DNA of 64,000 nucleotides from Utricularia gibba (taxonomy: Eukaryota; Streptophyta; Magnoliopsida; Lamiales; Lentibulariaceae). Shown one piece after another: positions 9,895 through 22,800 of this stretch; positions within the stretch are counted from its first letter, which is position 1; each line of letters starts with the position of its first letter. The notes beneath the pieces were generated by a model. It searched no databases, was not told where the DNA came from, and saw only the letters and a list, made by a program, of their open reading frames with translations. Location of the stretch: positions 1-64,000 of the forward strand of contig NEEC01000036.1 of assembly GCA_002189035.1 (NCBI GenBank). The letters are read 5' to 3'. Made by a program: the position numbers and the translations under genes.

Positions 9895-11127
9895 TGGGGC
9901 ACGTGACATCTTACTTTAAACAAATGCATCATTATTTTCGTCGACTCGCACCCGGTTGGGCTCATGAGCCGGACCGAACGCAGCGCCGGACCAAGTGCCC
10001 AGTGAGAGTGGCCGACACAAAACGAGAAGTTGTTCCTTGAAAAACCTTGTAGGAAGCCCCTGAAAACCGAACGTTAATAAGTGCATCGCTTTAGTTGCCA
10101 GGCTACAACTAACTTTCGGCCCTAACCCAACCTGACCTTTGTCAGGTGCCCCAAGGCCTGTATCCACGTGAGCATCATTATTTTCGTCGACTCGCAATGA
10201 GCCGGACCGAACGCAGCGCCGGACCAAGTGCCCAGTGAGAGTGGCCGACACAAAACGAGAAGTTGTTCCTTGAAAAACCTTGTAGGAAGCCCCTGAAAAC
10301 CGAACGTTAATAAGTGCATCGCTTTAGTTGCCAGGCTACAACTAACTTTCGGCCCTAACCCAACCTGACCTTTGTCCCGTTCTAGGTGCCCCCCAAGACC
10401 GCCTCCTCAAGTATAAAGTAAGTTGTTGAAAAAATCATGTGGGGTGCACGTGACATCTTACTTTAAACAAATGCATCATTATTTTCGTCGACTCGCACCC
10501 GGTTGGGCTCATGAGCCGGACCGAACGCAGCGCCGGACCAAGTGCCCAGTGAGAGTGGCCGACACAAAACGAGAAGTTGTTCCTTGAAAAACCTTGTAGG
10601 AAGCCCCTGAAAACCGAACGTTAATAAGTGCAAAAAATCATGTGGGGTGCACGTGACATCTTACTTTAAACAAATGCATCATTATTTTCGTCGACTCGCA
10701 CATGAGTGACCTATCCCTGTTCGAACGAGAAGGTTGTATAAAGTAAGTTGTTGAAAAAATCCACGTGACATCTTACTTTAAACAAATGCATCATTATTTT
10801 CGTCGACTCGCACCCGGTTGGGCTCATGAGCCGGACCGAACGCAGCGCCGGACCAAGTGCCCAGAAGAGTTGTTCCTTGAAAAACCTTGTAGGAAGCCCC
10901 TGAAAACCGAACGTTAATAAGTGCATCGCTTTAGTTGCCAGGCTACAACTAACTTTCGGCCTAACCCAACCTGACCTTTGTCCCGACTTCTAGAGTGCCC
11001 CCGACACAAAACGACCGCCTCCTCAAGTATAAATCGCTTTAGTTGCCAGGCTACAACTAACTTTCGGCCCTAACCCAACCTGAAGGTGCCCCCCAAGAAT
11101 CATGTGGGGTGCACGTGACATCTTACT
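9895..11127 (+). repeat. Disrupted stretch: truncated and fused copies
   Basis: Phase spacing falls from 313 to about 246, 301, 203, 112 and then 350 bp. Joins include GTCAGGTGCC and CCACGTGAGCATC near 10141-10180, CTCGCAATGAG at 10191, GTGCAAAAAATC near 10630, AAAATCCACGTGAC near 10760, and a re-entry at 11027-11105 that repeats the GCTTTAGTTGCCAGG to CCCAACCTGA segment a second time. Almost all the DNA is still monomer sequence in the original orientation. Confidence 0.88.
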
Positions 11128-13798
11128 TTAAACAAATGCATCATTATTTTCGTCGACTCGCACCCGGTTGGGCTCATGAGCCGGACCGAACGCAGCGCCG
11201 GACCAAGTGCCCAGTGAGAGTGGCCGACACAAAACGAGAAGTTGTTCCTTGAAAAACCTTGTAGGAAGCCCCTGAAAACCGAACGTTAATAAGTGCATCG
11301 CTTTAGTTGCCAGGCTACAACTAACTTTCGGCCCTAACCCAACCTGACCTTTGTCCCGTTCTAGGTGCCCCCAAGACCGCCTCCTCAAGTATAAAGTAAG
11401 TTGTTGAAAAAATCATGTGGGGTGCACGTGACATCTTACTTTAAACAAATGCATCATTATTTTCGTCGACTCGCACCCGGTTGGGCTCATGAGCCGGACC
11501 GAACGCAGCGCCGGACCAAGTGCCCAGTGAGAGTGGCCGACACAAAACGAGAAGTGTTCCTTGAAAAACCTTGTAGGAAGCCCCTGAAAACCGAACGTTA
11601 ATAAGTGCATCGCTTTAGTTGTGGCCCTACGAACCCCCATCTTACATGTGGGGTGCACGTGACATCTTACTTTAAACAAATGCATCATTATTTTCGTCGA
11701 CTCGCACCCGGTTGGGCTCATGAGCCGGACCGAACGCAGCGCCGGACCAAGTGCCCAGTGAGAGTGGCCGACACAAAACGAGAAGTTGTTCCTTGAAAAA
11801 CCTTGTAGGAAGCCCCTGAAAACCGAACGTTAATAAGTGCATCGCTTTAGTTGCCAGGCTACAACTAACTTTCGGCCCTAACCCAACCTGACCTTTGTCC
11901 CGTTCTAGGTGCCCCCAAGACCGCCTCCTCAAGTATAAAGTAAGTTGTTGAAAAAATCATGTGGGGTGCACGTGACATCTTACTTTAAACAAATGCATCA
12001 TTATTTTCGTCGACTCGCACCCGGTTGGGCTCATGAGCCGGACCGAACGCAGCGCCGGACCAAGTGCCCAGTGAGAGTGGCCGACACAAAACGAGAAGTT
12101 GTTCCTTGAAAAACCTTGTAGGAAGCCCCTGAAAACCGAACGTTAATAAGTGCATCGCTTTAGTTGCCAGGCTACAACTAACTTTCGGCCCTAACCCAAC
12201 CTGACCTTTGTCCCGTTCTAGGTGCCCCCCAAGACCGCCTCCTCAAGTATAAAGTAAGTTGTTGAAAAAATCATGTGGGGTGCACGTGACATCTTACTTT
12301 AAACAAATGCATCATTATTTTCGTCGACTCGCACCCGGTTGGGCTCATGAGCCGGACCGAACGCAGCGCCGGACCAAGTGCCCAGTGAGAGTGGCCGACA
12401 CAAAACGAGAAGTTGTTCCTTGAAAAACCTTGTAGGAAGCCCCTGAAAACCGAACGTTAATAAGTGCATCGCTTTAGTTGCCAGGCTACAACTAACTTTC
12501 GGCCCTAACCCAACCTGACCTTTGTCCCGTTCTAGGTGCCCCCAAGACCGCCTCCTCAAGTATAAAGTAAGTTGTTGAAAAAATCATGTGGGTGCACGTG
12601 ACATCTTACTTTAAACAAATGCATCATTATTTTCGTCGACTCGCACCCGGTTGGGCTCATGAGCCGGACCGAACGCAGCGCCGGACCAAGTGCCCAGTGA
12701 GAGTGGCCGACACAAAACGAGAAGTTGTTCCTTGAAAAACCTTGTAGGAAGCCCCTGAAAACCGAACGTTAATAAGTGCATCGCTTTAGTTGCCAGGCTA
12801 CAACTAACTTTCGGCCCTAACCCAACCTGACCTTTGTCCCGTTCTAGGTGCCCTCCTCAAGTATAAAGTAAGTTGTTGAAAAAATCATGTGGGGTGCATG
12901 ACATCCTTTAAACAAATGCATCATTATTTTCGTCGACTCGCACCCGGTTGGGCTCATGAGCCGGACCGAACGCAGCGCCGGACCAAGTGCCCAGTGAGAG
13001 TGGCCGACACAAAACGAGAAGTTGTTCCTTGAAAAACCTTGTAGGAAGCCCCTGAAAACCGAACGTTAATAAGTGCATCGCTTTAGTTGCCAGGCTACAA
13101 CTAACTTTCGGCCCTAACCCAACCTGACCTTTGTCCCGTTCTAGGTGCCCCCCAAGACCCTCCTCAAGTATAAAGTAAGTTGTTGAAAAAATCCACGTGA
13201 CATCTTACTTTAAACAAATGCATCATTATTTTCGTCGACTCGCACCCGGTTGGGCTCATGAGCCGGACCGAACGCAGCGCCGGACCAAGTGCCCAGTGAG
13301 AGTGGCCGACACAAAACGAGAAGTTGTTCCTTGAAAAACCTTGTAGGAAGCCCCTGAAAACCGAACGTTAATAAGTGCATCGCTTTAGTTGCCAGGCTAC
13401 AACTAACTTTCGGCCCTAACCCAACCTGACCTTTGTCCCGTTCTAGGTGCCCCCCAAGACCGCCTCCTCAAGTATAAAGTAAGTTGTTGAAAAAATCATG
13501 TGGGGTGCACGTGACATCTTACTTTAAACAAATGCATCATTATTTTCGTCGACTCGCACCCGGTTGGGCTCATGAGCCGGACCGAACGCAGCGCCGACCA
13601 AGTGCCCAGTGAGAAGTAAAAACCTTGTTGAAAACCGAACGTTAATAAGTGCATCGCTTTAGTTGCCAGGCTACAACTAACTTTCGGCCCTAACCCAACC
13701 TGACCTTTGTCCCGTTCTAGGTGCCCCCAAGACCGCCTCCTCAAGTATAAAGTAAGTTGTTGAAAAAATCATGTGGGGTGCACGTGACATCTTACTTT
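11128..13798 (+). repeat. Mostly full copies with several small and medium deletions
   Basis: Phase marks at 11136, 11449, 11680, 11993, 12307, 12619, 12916, 13218, 13532 and 13805. The 231-bp interval (11449-11680) holds a join reading TTAGTTGTGGCCCTACGAAC followed by CCCCCATCTTACATGTGG. Smaller losses occur near 12851 (GTGCCCTCCTC), 12896-12906 (GTGCATGACATCCTTTAAAC), 13158 and 13193. The copy at 13532 loses 40 bp between GAGAAG and the AAAACCGAACG word. Confidence 0.88.
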
Positions 13799-16700
13799 AA
13801 ACAAATGCATCATTATTTTCGTCGACTCGCACCCGGTTGGGCTCATGAGCCGGACCGAACGCAGCGCCGGACCAAGTGCCCAGTGAGAGTGGCCGACACA
13901 AAACGAGAAGTTGTTCCTTGAAAAACCTTGTAGGAAGCCCCTGAAAACCGAACGTTAATAAGTGCATCGCTTTAGTTGCCAGGCTACAACTAACTTTCGG
14001 CCCTAACCCAACCTGACCTTTGTCCCGTTCTAGGTGCCCCCAAGACCGCCTCCTCAAGTATAAAGTAAGTTGTTGAAAAAATCATGTGGGGTGCACGTGA
14101 CATCTTACTTTAAACAAATGCATCATTATTTTCGTCGACTCGCACCCGGTTGGGCTCATGAGCCGGACCGAACGCAGCGCCGGACCAAGTGCCCAGTGAG
14201 AGTGGCCGACACAAAACGAGAAGTTGTTCCTTGAAAAACCTTGTAGGAAGCCCCTGAAAACCGAACGTTAATAAGTGCATCGCTTTAGTTGCCAGGCTAC
14301 AACTAACTTTCGGCCCTAACCCAACCTGACCTTTGTCCCGTTCTAGGTGCCCCCAAGACCGCCTCCTCAAGTATAAAGTAAGTTGTTGAAAAAATCATGT
14401 GGGGTGCACGTGACATCTTACTTTAAACAAATGCATCATTATTTTCGTCGACTCGCACCCGGTTGGGCTCATGAGCCGGACCGAACGCAGCGCCGGACCA
14501 AGTGCCCAGTGAGAGTGGCCGACACAAAACGAGAAGTTGTTCCTTGAAAAACCTTGTAGGAAGCCCCTGAAAACCGAACGTTAATAAGTGCATCGCTTTA
14601 GTTGCCAGGCTACAACTAACTTTCGGCCCTAACCCAACCTGACCTTTGTCCCGTTCTAGGTGCCCCCAAGACCGCCTCCTCAAGTATAAAGTAAGTTGTT
14701 GAAAAAATCATGTGGGGTGCACGTGACATCTTACTTTAAACAAATGCATCATTATTTTCGTCGACTCGCACCCGGTTGGGCTCATGAGCCGGACCGAACG
14801 CAGCGCCGGACCAAGTGCCCAGTGAGAGTGGCCGACACAAAACGAGAAGTTGTTCCTTGAAAAACCTTGTAGGAAGCCCTGAAAACCGAACGTTAATAAG
14901 TGCATCGCTTTAGTTGCCAGGCTACAACTAACTTTCGGCCCTAACCCAACCTGACCTTTGTCCCGTTCTAGGTGCCCCCAAGACCGCCTCCTCAAGTATA
15001 AAGTAAGTTGTTGAAAAAATCATGTGGGGTGCACGTGACATCTTACTTTAAACAAATGCATCATTATTTTCGTCGACTCGCACCCGGTTGGGCTCATGAG
15101 CCGGACCGAACGCAGCGCCGGACCAAGTGCCCAGTGAGAGTGGCCGACACAAAACGAGAAGTTGTTCCTTGAAAAACCTTGTAGGAAGCCCCTGAAAACC
15201 GAACGTTAATAAGTGCATCGCTTTAGTTGCCAGGCTACAACTAACTTTCGGCCCTAACCCAACCTGACCTTTGTCCCGTTCTAGGTGCCCCCCAAGACCG
15301 CCTCCTCAAGTATAAAGTAAGTTGTTGAAAAAATCATGTGGGGTGCACGTGACATCTTACTTTAAACAAATGCATCATTATTTTCGTCGACTCGCACCCG
15401 GTTGGGCTCATGAGCCGGACCGAACGCAGCGCCGGACCAAGTGCCCAGTGAGAGTGGCCGACACAAAACGAGAAGTTGTTCCTTGAAAAACCTTGTAGGA
15501 AGCCCCTGAAAACCGAACGTTAATAAGTGCATCGCTTTAGTTGCCAGGCTACAACTAACTTTCGGCCCTAACCCAACCTGACCTTTGTCCCGTTCTAGGT
15601 GCCCCCAAGACCGCCTCCTCAAGTATAAAGTAAGTTGTTGAAAAAATCATGTGGGGTGCACGTGACATCTTACTTTAAACAAATGCATCATTATTTTCGT
15701 CGACTCGCACCCGGTTGGGCTCATGAGCCGGACCGAACGCAGCGCCGGACCAAGTGCCCAGTGAGAGTGGCCGACACAAAACGAGAAGTTGTTCCTTGAA
15801 AAACCTTGTAGGAAGCCCCTGAAAACCGAACGTTAATAAGTGCATCGCTTTAGTTGCCAGGCTACAACTAACTTTCGGCCCTAACCCAACCTGACCTTTG
15901 TCCCGTTCTAGGTGCCCCCCAAGACCGCCTCCTCAAGTATAAAGTAAGTTGTTGAAAAAATCATGTGGGGTGCACGTGACATCTTACTTTAAACAAATGC
16001 ATCATTATTTTCGTCGACTCGCACCCGGTTGGGCTCATGAGCCGGACCGAACGCAGCGCCGGACCAAGTGCCCAGTGAGAGTGGCCGACACAAAACGAGA
16101 AGTTGTTCCTTGAAAAACCTTGTAGGAAGCCCCTGAAAACCGAACGTTAATAAGTGCATCGCTTTAGTTGCCAGGCTACAACTAACTTTCGGCCCTAACC
16201 CAACCTGACCTTTGTCCCGTTCTAGGTGCCCCCAAGACCGCCTCCTCAAGTATAAAGTAAGTTGTTGAAAAAATCATGTGGGGTGCACGTGACATCTTAC
16301 TTTAAACAAATGCATCATTATTTTCGTCGACTCGCACCCGGTTGGGCTCATGAGCCGGACCGAACGCAGCGCCGGACCAAGTGCCCAGTGAGAGTGGCCG
16401 ACACAAAACGAGAAGTTGTTCCTTGAAAAACCTTGTAGGAAGCCCCTGAAAACCGAACGTTAATAAGTGCATCGCTTTAGTTGCCAGGCTACAACTAACT
16501 TTCGGCCCTAACCCAACCTGACCTTTGTCCCGTTCTAGGTGCCCCCAAGACCGCCTCCTCAAGTATAAAGTAAGTTGTTGAAAAAATCATGTGGGGTGCA
16601 CGTGACATCTTACTTTAAACAAATGCATCATTATTTTCGTCGACTCGCACCCGGTTGGGCTCATGAGCCGGACCGAACGCAGCGCCGGACCAAGTGCCCA

Positions 16701-17320
16701 GTGAGAGTGGCCGACACAAAACGAGAAGTTGTTCCTTGAAAAACCTTGTAGGAAGCCCCTGAAAACCGAACGTTAATAAGTGCATCGCTTTAGTTGCCAG
16801 GCTACAACTAACTTTCGGCCCTAACCCAACCTGACCTTTGTCCCGTTCTAGGTGCCCCCCAAGACCGCCTCCTCAAGTATAAAGTAAGTTGTTGAAAAAA
16901 TCATGTGGGGTGCACGTGACATCTTACTTTAAACAAATGCATCATTATTTTCGTCGACTCGCACCCGGTTGGGCTCATGAGCCGGACCGAACGCAGCGCC
17001 GGACCAAGTGCCCAGTGAGAGTGGCCGACACAAAACGAGAAGTTGTTCCTTGAAAAACCTTGTAGGAAGCCCCTGAAAACCGAACGTTAATAAGTGCATC
17101 GCTTTAGTTGCCAGGCTACAACTAACTTTCGGCCCTAACCCAACCTGACCTTTGTCCCGTTCTAGGTGCCCCCCAAGACCGCCTCCTCAAGTATAAAGTA
17201 AGTTGTTGAAAAAATCATGTGGGGTGCACGTGACATCTTACTTTAAACAAATGCATCATTATTTTCGTCGACTCGCACCCGGTTGGGCTCATGAGCCGGA
17301 CCGAACGCAGCGCCGGACCA
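13799..17320 (+). repeat. Regular block, eleven to twelve copies
   Basis: Phase marks from 13805 to 17251 are spaced 313, 313, 313, 312, 314, 313, 314, 313, 313, 314 and 314 bp. The one 312-bp copy has C3 instead of C4 in AAGCCCTG near 14877. No rearrangement is seen until the join near 17321. Confidence 0.92.
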
Positions 17321-19625
17321 GAAAAAGTATCATGTGGGGTGCACGTGACATCTTACTTTAAACAAATGCATCATTATTTTCGTCGACTCGCACCCGGTTG
17401 GGCTCATGAGCCGGACCGAACGCAGCGCCGGACCAAGTGCCCAGTGAGAGTGGCCGACACAAAACGAGAAGTTGTTCCTTGAAAAACCTTGTAGGAAGCC
17501 CCTGAAAACCGAACGTTAATAAGTGCATCGCTTTAGTTGCCAGGCTACAACTAACTTTCGGCCCTAACCCAACCTGACCTTTGTCCCGTTCTAGGTGCCC
17601 CCAAGACCGCCTCCTCAAGTATAAAGTAAGTTGTTGAAAAAATCATGTGGGGTGCACGTGACATCTTACTTTAAACAAATGCATCATTATTTTCGTCGAC
17701 TCGCACCCGGTTGGGCTCATGAGCCGGACCGAACGCAGCGCCGGTGCCCAGTGAGAGTGGCCGACACAAAACGAGAAGTTGTTCCTTGGTAGGAAGCCCC
17801 TGAGGACTTTAATTCTAGGTTGCCAAGGCCCTAACCCAACCTGACCTTTGTCCTTCTAAAGACCGCCTCCTCAAGTATAAAGTAAGTTGTTGAAAAAATC
17901 ATGTGGGGTGCACGTGACATCTTACTTTAAACAAATGCATCATTATTTTCGTCGACTCGCACCCGGTTGGGCTCATGAGCCGGACCGAACGCAGCGCCGG
18001 ACCAAGTGCCCACCGTTGCCCAGTGAGAGTGTGCCGAGTTGCCAGGCTAAACTAACGAACCTGACCTTTGTCCCGTTCTAGGTTCCTCAAGTATCATGTG
18101 GGGTGCACGTGACATCTTACTTTAAACAAATGCATCATTATTTTCGTCGACTCGCACCCGGTTGGGCTCATGAGCCGGACCGAACGCAGCGCCGGACCAA
18201 GTGCCCAGTGAGAGTGGCCGACACAAAACGAGAAGTTGTTCCTTGAAAAACCTTGTAGGAAGCCCCTGAAAACCGAACGTTAATAAGTGCATCGCTTTAG
18301 TTGCCAGGCTACAACTAACTTTCGGCCCTAACCCAACCTGACCTTTGTCCCGTTCTAGGTGCCCCCAAGACCGCCTCCTCAAGTATAAAGTAAGTTGTTG
18401 AAAAATGACATGCATCAGTCGACTCGCAATGAGTAAGTTTGTTCCTTGAAAAAATGAAATGTGCATCGGTTGTGGCAACGACACATCCTCAAGTATAAAG
18501 TAAGTTGTTGAAAAAATCATGTGGGGTGCACGTGACATCTTACTTTAAACAAATGCATCATTATTTTCGTCGACTCGCACCCGGTTGGGCTCATGAGCCG
18601 GACCGAACGCAGCGCCGGACCAAGTGCCCAGTGAGAGTGGCCGACACAAAACGAGAAGTTGTTCCTTGAAAAACCTTGTAGGAAGCCCCTGAAAACCGAA
18701 CGTTAATAAGTGCATCGCTTTAGTTGCCAGGCTACAACTAACTTTCGGCCCTAACCCAACCTGACCTTTGTCCCGGTTCCTCAGTAAGTTGCCCCCTTAA
18801 AGACCGCCTCCTCAAGTATAAAGTAAGTTGTTGAAAAAATCATGTGGGGTGCACGTGACATCTTACTTTAAACAAATGCATCATTATTTTCGTCGACTCG
18901 CACCCGGTTGGGCTCATGAGCCGGACCGAACGCAGCGCCGGACCAAGTGCCCAGTGAGAGTGGCCGACACAAAACGAGAAGTTGTTCCTTGCATCATTAT
19001 TTTCGTCGACTCGCACCTTGTCATGGCCTGAAAACCGAACGTTAATAAGTGCATCGCTTTAGTTGCCAGGCTACAACTAACTTTCGGCCCTAACCCAACC
19101 TGACCTTTGTCCCGTTCTAGGTGCCCCCAAGACCGCCTCCTCAAGTATAAAGTAAGTTGTTGAAAAAATCATGTGGGGTGCACGTGACATCTTACTTTAA
19201 ACAAATGCATCATTATTTTCGTCGACTCGCACCCTCATGAGTTGAGAGTGGCCGACACAAAACGAGAAGTTGTTCCTTGAAAAACCTTGTAGGAAGCCCC
19301 TGAAAACCGAACGTTAATAAGTGCATCGCTTTAGTTGCCAGGCTACAACTAACTTTCGGCCCTAACCCAACCTGACCTTTGTCCCTTCTAGGTGCCCCCC
19401 CAAGTACCGTGACACCGACACGAGAAGTTGTTCCTTGAAAAACCTTGTAGGAAGCCCCTGAAAACCGAACGTTAATAAGTGCATCGCTTTAGTTGCCAGG
19501 CTACAACTAACTTTCGGCCCTAACCCAACCTGACCTTTGTCCCGTTCTAGGTGCCCCCAAGACCGCCTCTCAAGTATAAAGTAAGTTGTTGAAAAAATCA
19601 TGTGGGGTGCACGTGACATCTTACT
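17321..19625 (+). repeat. Disrupted stretch with short copies and a misplaced segment
   Basis: Phase spacing is 115, 313, 256, 195, about 280, 143, 323, 329 and 429 bp. Notable parts are the join GGACCAGAAAAAGTATCATG (17317), a compressed copy at 17745-17880, a mini-copy at 18406-18500 that keeps only scattered words, and a join from GCCCCCCCAAGTACC into CCGACACGAGAAG near 19400 that removes about 200 bp, including the phase word. Confidence 0.88.
18991..19016 (+). repeat. Misplaced monomer segment replacing another part of the copy
   Basis: The words GCATCATTATTTTCGTCGAC and TCGCACC appear a second time within the same copy, between GTTGTTCCTT and GTCATGGCCTG, where AAAAACCTTGTAGGAAGC would normally lie. 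It duplicates sequence from about 110 bp upstream in the same orientation. It looks like template switching or non-homologous patching rather than simple unequal crossing over, which would keep the copy in register. Confidence 0.82.
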
Positions 19626-22498
19626 TTAAACAAATGCATCATTATTTTCGTCGACTCGCACCCGGTTGGGCTCATGAGCCGGACCGAACGCAGCGCCGGA
19701 CCAAGTGCCCAGTGAGAGTGGCCGACACAAAACGAGAAGTTGTTCCTTGAAAAACCTTGTAGGAAGCCCCTGAAAACCGAACGTTAATAAGTGCATCGCT
19801 TTAGTTGCCAGGCTACAACTAACTTTCGGCCCTAACCCAACCTGACCTTTGTCCCGTTCTAGGTGCCCCAAGACGCCTCCTCAAGTATAAAGTAAGTTGT
19901 TGAAAAAATCATGTGGGGTGCACGTGACATCTTACTTTAAACAAATGCATCATTATTTTCGTCGACTCGCACCCGGTTGGGCTCATGAGCCGGACCGAAC
20001 GCAGCGCCGGACCAAGTGCCCAGTGAGAGTGGCCGACACAAAACGAGAAGTTGTTCCTTGAAAAACCTTGTAGGAAGCCCCTGAAAACCGAACGTTAATA
20101 AGTGCATCGCTTTAGTTGCCAGGCTACAACTAACTTTCGGCCCTAACCCAACCTGACCTTTGTCCCGTTCTAGGTGCCCCCAAGACCGCCTCCTCAAGTA
20201 TAAAGTAAGTTGTTGAAAAAATCATGTGGGGTGCACGTGACATCTTACTTTAAACAAATGCATCATTATTTTCGTCGACTCGCACCCGGTTGGGCTCATG
20301 AGCCGGACCGAACGCAGCGCCGGACCAAGTGCCCAGTGAGAGTGGCCGACACAAAACGAGAAGTTGTTCCTTGAAAAACCTTGTAGGAAGCCCCTGAAAA
20401 CCGAACGTTAATAAGTGCATCGCTTTAGTTGCCAGGCTACAACTAACTTTCGGCCCTAACCCAACCTGACCTTTGTCCCGTTCTAGGTGCCCCCAAGACC
20501 GCCTCCTCAAGTATAAAGTAAGTTGTTGAAAAAATCATGTGGGGTGCACGTGACATCTTACTTTAAACAAATGCATCATTATTTTCGTCGACTCGCACCC
20601 GGTTGGGCTCATGAGCCGGACCGAACGCAGCGCCGGACCAAGTGCCCAGTGAGAGTGGCCGACACAAAACGAGAAGTTGTTCCTTGAAAAACCTTGTAGG
20701 AAGCCCCTGAAAACCGAACGTTAATAAGTGCATCGCTTTAGTTGCCAGGCTACAACTAACTTTCGGCCCTAACCCAACCTGACCTTTGTCCCGTTCTAGG
20801 TGCCCCCAAGACCGCCTCCTCAAGTATAAAGTAAGTTGTTGAAAAAATCATGTGGGGTGCACGTGACATCTTACTTTAAACAAATGCATCATTATTTTCG
20901 TCGACTCGCACCCGGTTGGGCTCATGAGCCGGACCGAACGCAGCGCCGGACCAAGTGCCCAGTGAGTGGCCGACACAAAACGAGAAGTTGTTCCTTGAAA
21001 AACCTTGTAGGAAGCCCCTGAAAACCGAACGTTAATAAGTGCATCGCTTTAGTTGCCAGGCTACAACTAACTTTCGGCCCTTGACCTTTGTCCCGTTCTA
21101 GGTGCCCCCAAGACCGCCTCCTCAAGTATAAAGTAAGTTGTTGAAAAAATCATGTGGGGTGCACGTGACATCTTACTTTAAACAAATGCATCATTATTTT
21201 CGTCGACTCGCACCCGGTTGGGCTCATGAGCCGGACCGAACGCAGCGCCGGACCAAGTGCCCAGTGAGAGTGGCCGACACAAAACGAGAAGTTGTTCCTT
21301 GAAAAACCTTGTAGGAAGCCCCTGAAAACCGAACGTTAATAAGTGCATCGCTTTAGTTGCCAGGCTACAACTAACTTTCGGCCCTAACCCAACCTGACCT
21401 TTGTCCCGGTTCCTCAAGGTAAGTTGTTGAAAAAATCATGTGGGGTGCACGTGACATCTTACTTTAAACAAATGCATCATTATTTTCGTCGACTCGCACC
21501 CGGTTGGGCTCATGAGCCGGACCGAACGCAGCGCCGGACCAAGTGCCCAGTGAGAGTGGCCGACACAAAACGAGAAGTTGTTCCTTGAAAAACCTTGTAG
21601 GAAGCCCCTGAAAACCGAACGTTAATAAGTGCATCGCTTTAGTTGCCAGGCTACAACTAACTTTCGGCCCTAACCCAACCTGACCTTTGTCCCGTTCTAG
21701 GTGCCCCCAAGACCGCCTCCTCAAGTATAAAGTAAGTTGTTGAAAAAATCATGTGGGGTGCACGTGACATCTTACTTTAAACAAATGCATCATTATTTTC
21801 GTCGACTCGCACCCGGTTGGGCTCATGAGCCGGACCGAACGCAGCGCCGGACCAAGTGCCCAGTGAGAGTGGCCGACACAAAACGAGAAGTTGTTCCTTG
21901 AAAAACCTTGTAGGAAGCCCCTGAAAACCGAACGTTAATAAGTGCATCGCTTTAGTTGCCAGGCTACAACTAACTTTCGGCCCTAACCCAACCTGACCTT
22001 TGTCCCGTTCTAGGTGCCCCCCAAGACCGCCTCCTCAAGTATAAAGTAAGTTGTTGAAAAAATCATGTGGGGTGCACGTGACATCTTACTTTAAACAAAT
22101 GCATCATTATTTTCGTCGACTCGCACCCGGTTGGGCTCATGAGCCGGACCGAACGCAGCGCCGGACCAAGTGCCCAGTGAGAGTGGCCGACACAAAACGA
22201 GAAGTTGTTCCTTGAAAAACCTTGTAGGAAGCCCCTGAAAACCGAACGTTAATAAGTGCATCGCTTTAGTTGCCAGGCTACAACTAACTTTCGGCCCTAA
22301 CCCAACCTGACCTTTGTCCCGTTCTAGGTGCCCCCCAAGACCGCCTCCTCAAGTATAAAGTAAGTTGTTGAAAAAATCATGTGGGGTGCACGTGACATCT
22401 TACTTTAAACAAATGCATCATTATTTTCGTCGACTCGCACCCGGTTGGGCTCATGAGCCGGACCGAACGCAGCGCCGGACCAAGTGCCCAGTGAGTGG
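19626..22498 (+). repeat. Mostly regular block, ten copies
   Basis: Phase marks from 19634 to 22413 with spacings 311, 313, 313, 313, 302, 286, 313, 314 and 314 bp. The 302-bp copy has small losses near 20966 (GTGAGTGGCC) and 21080 (GGCCCTTGACC). The 286-bp copy carries the CCCGGTTCCTCAAGG join at 21406-21419, a deletion type seen again elsewhere. Confidence 0.9.
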
Positions 22499-22800
22499 CT
22501 CCTTGCCTTGTAGGAAGCCCCTGAAAACCGAACCATCGCTTTAGTTGCCAGGCTACAACTAACTTTCGGCCCTAACCCAACCTGACCTTTGTCCCGTTCT
22601 AGGTGCCCCCAAGAAAGCCATGAGTGGACTCGAACTGCCCAAGAGTGGCCTTGAGAAGTTGTTCCTTGAAAAACCTTGTAGGAAGCCCCTGAAAACCGAA
22701 CGTTAATAAGTGCATCGCTTTAGTTGCCAGGCTACAACTAACTTTCGGCCCCCAACCTGAAGGTGCCCCCCAAGACCGCCTCCTCAAGTATAAAGTAAGT
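22499..22800 (+). repeat. Rearranged interval between regular blocks
   Basis: The gap between phase marks 22413 and 22848 is 435 bp. It holds one shortened copy (GAGTGGCTCCTTGCC, CCGAACCATCGC) followed by a fragment starting AAGAAAGCCATGAGTGG and ending with the CCTGAAGGTGCC join at 22756. About 190 bp of the expected sequence is missing over the two units. Confidence 0.85.

Noticed and set aside
11401-11601. Plus-strand open frames of about 60-67 codons beginning in GTTGTTGAAAAAATC
   Set aside because: The start is again TTG and the frame is the plus-strand reading of the same unit. The C-terminal part changes with each local deletion, showing no constraint on protein sequence.
18122-18538. 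Longer minus-strand open frames of 120-166 codons (also 26872-27372, 49620-50036 and 58361-58837)
   Set aside because: They arise where deletions fuse two units in frame. Their translations are repeats of the same satellite peptide pieces in changed order.
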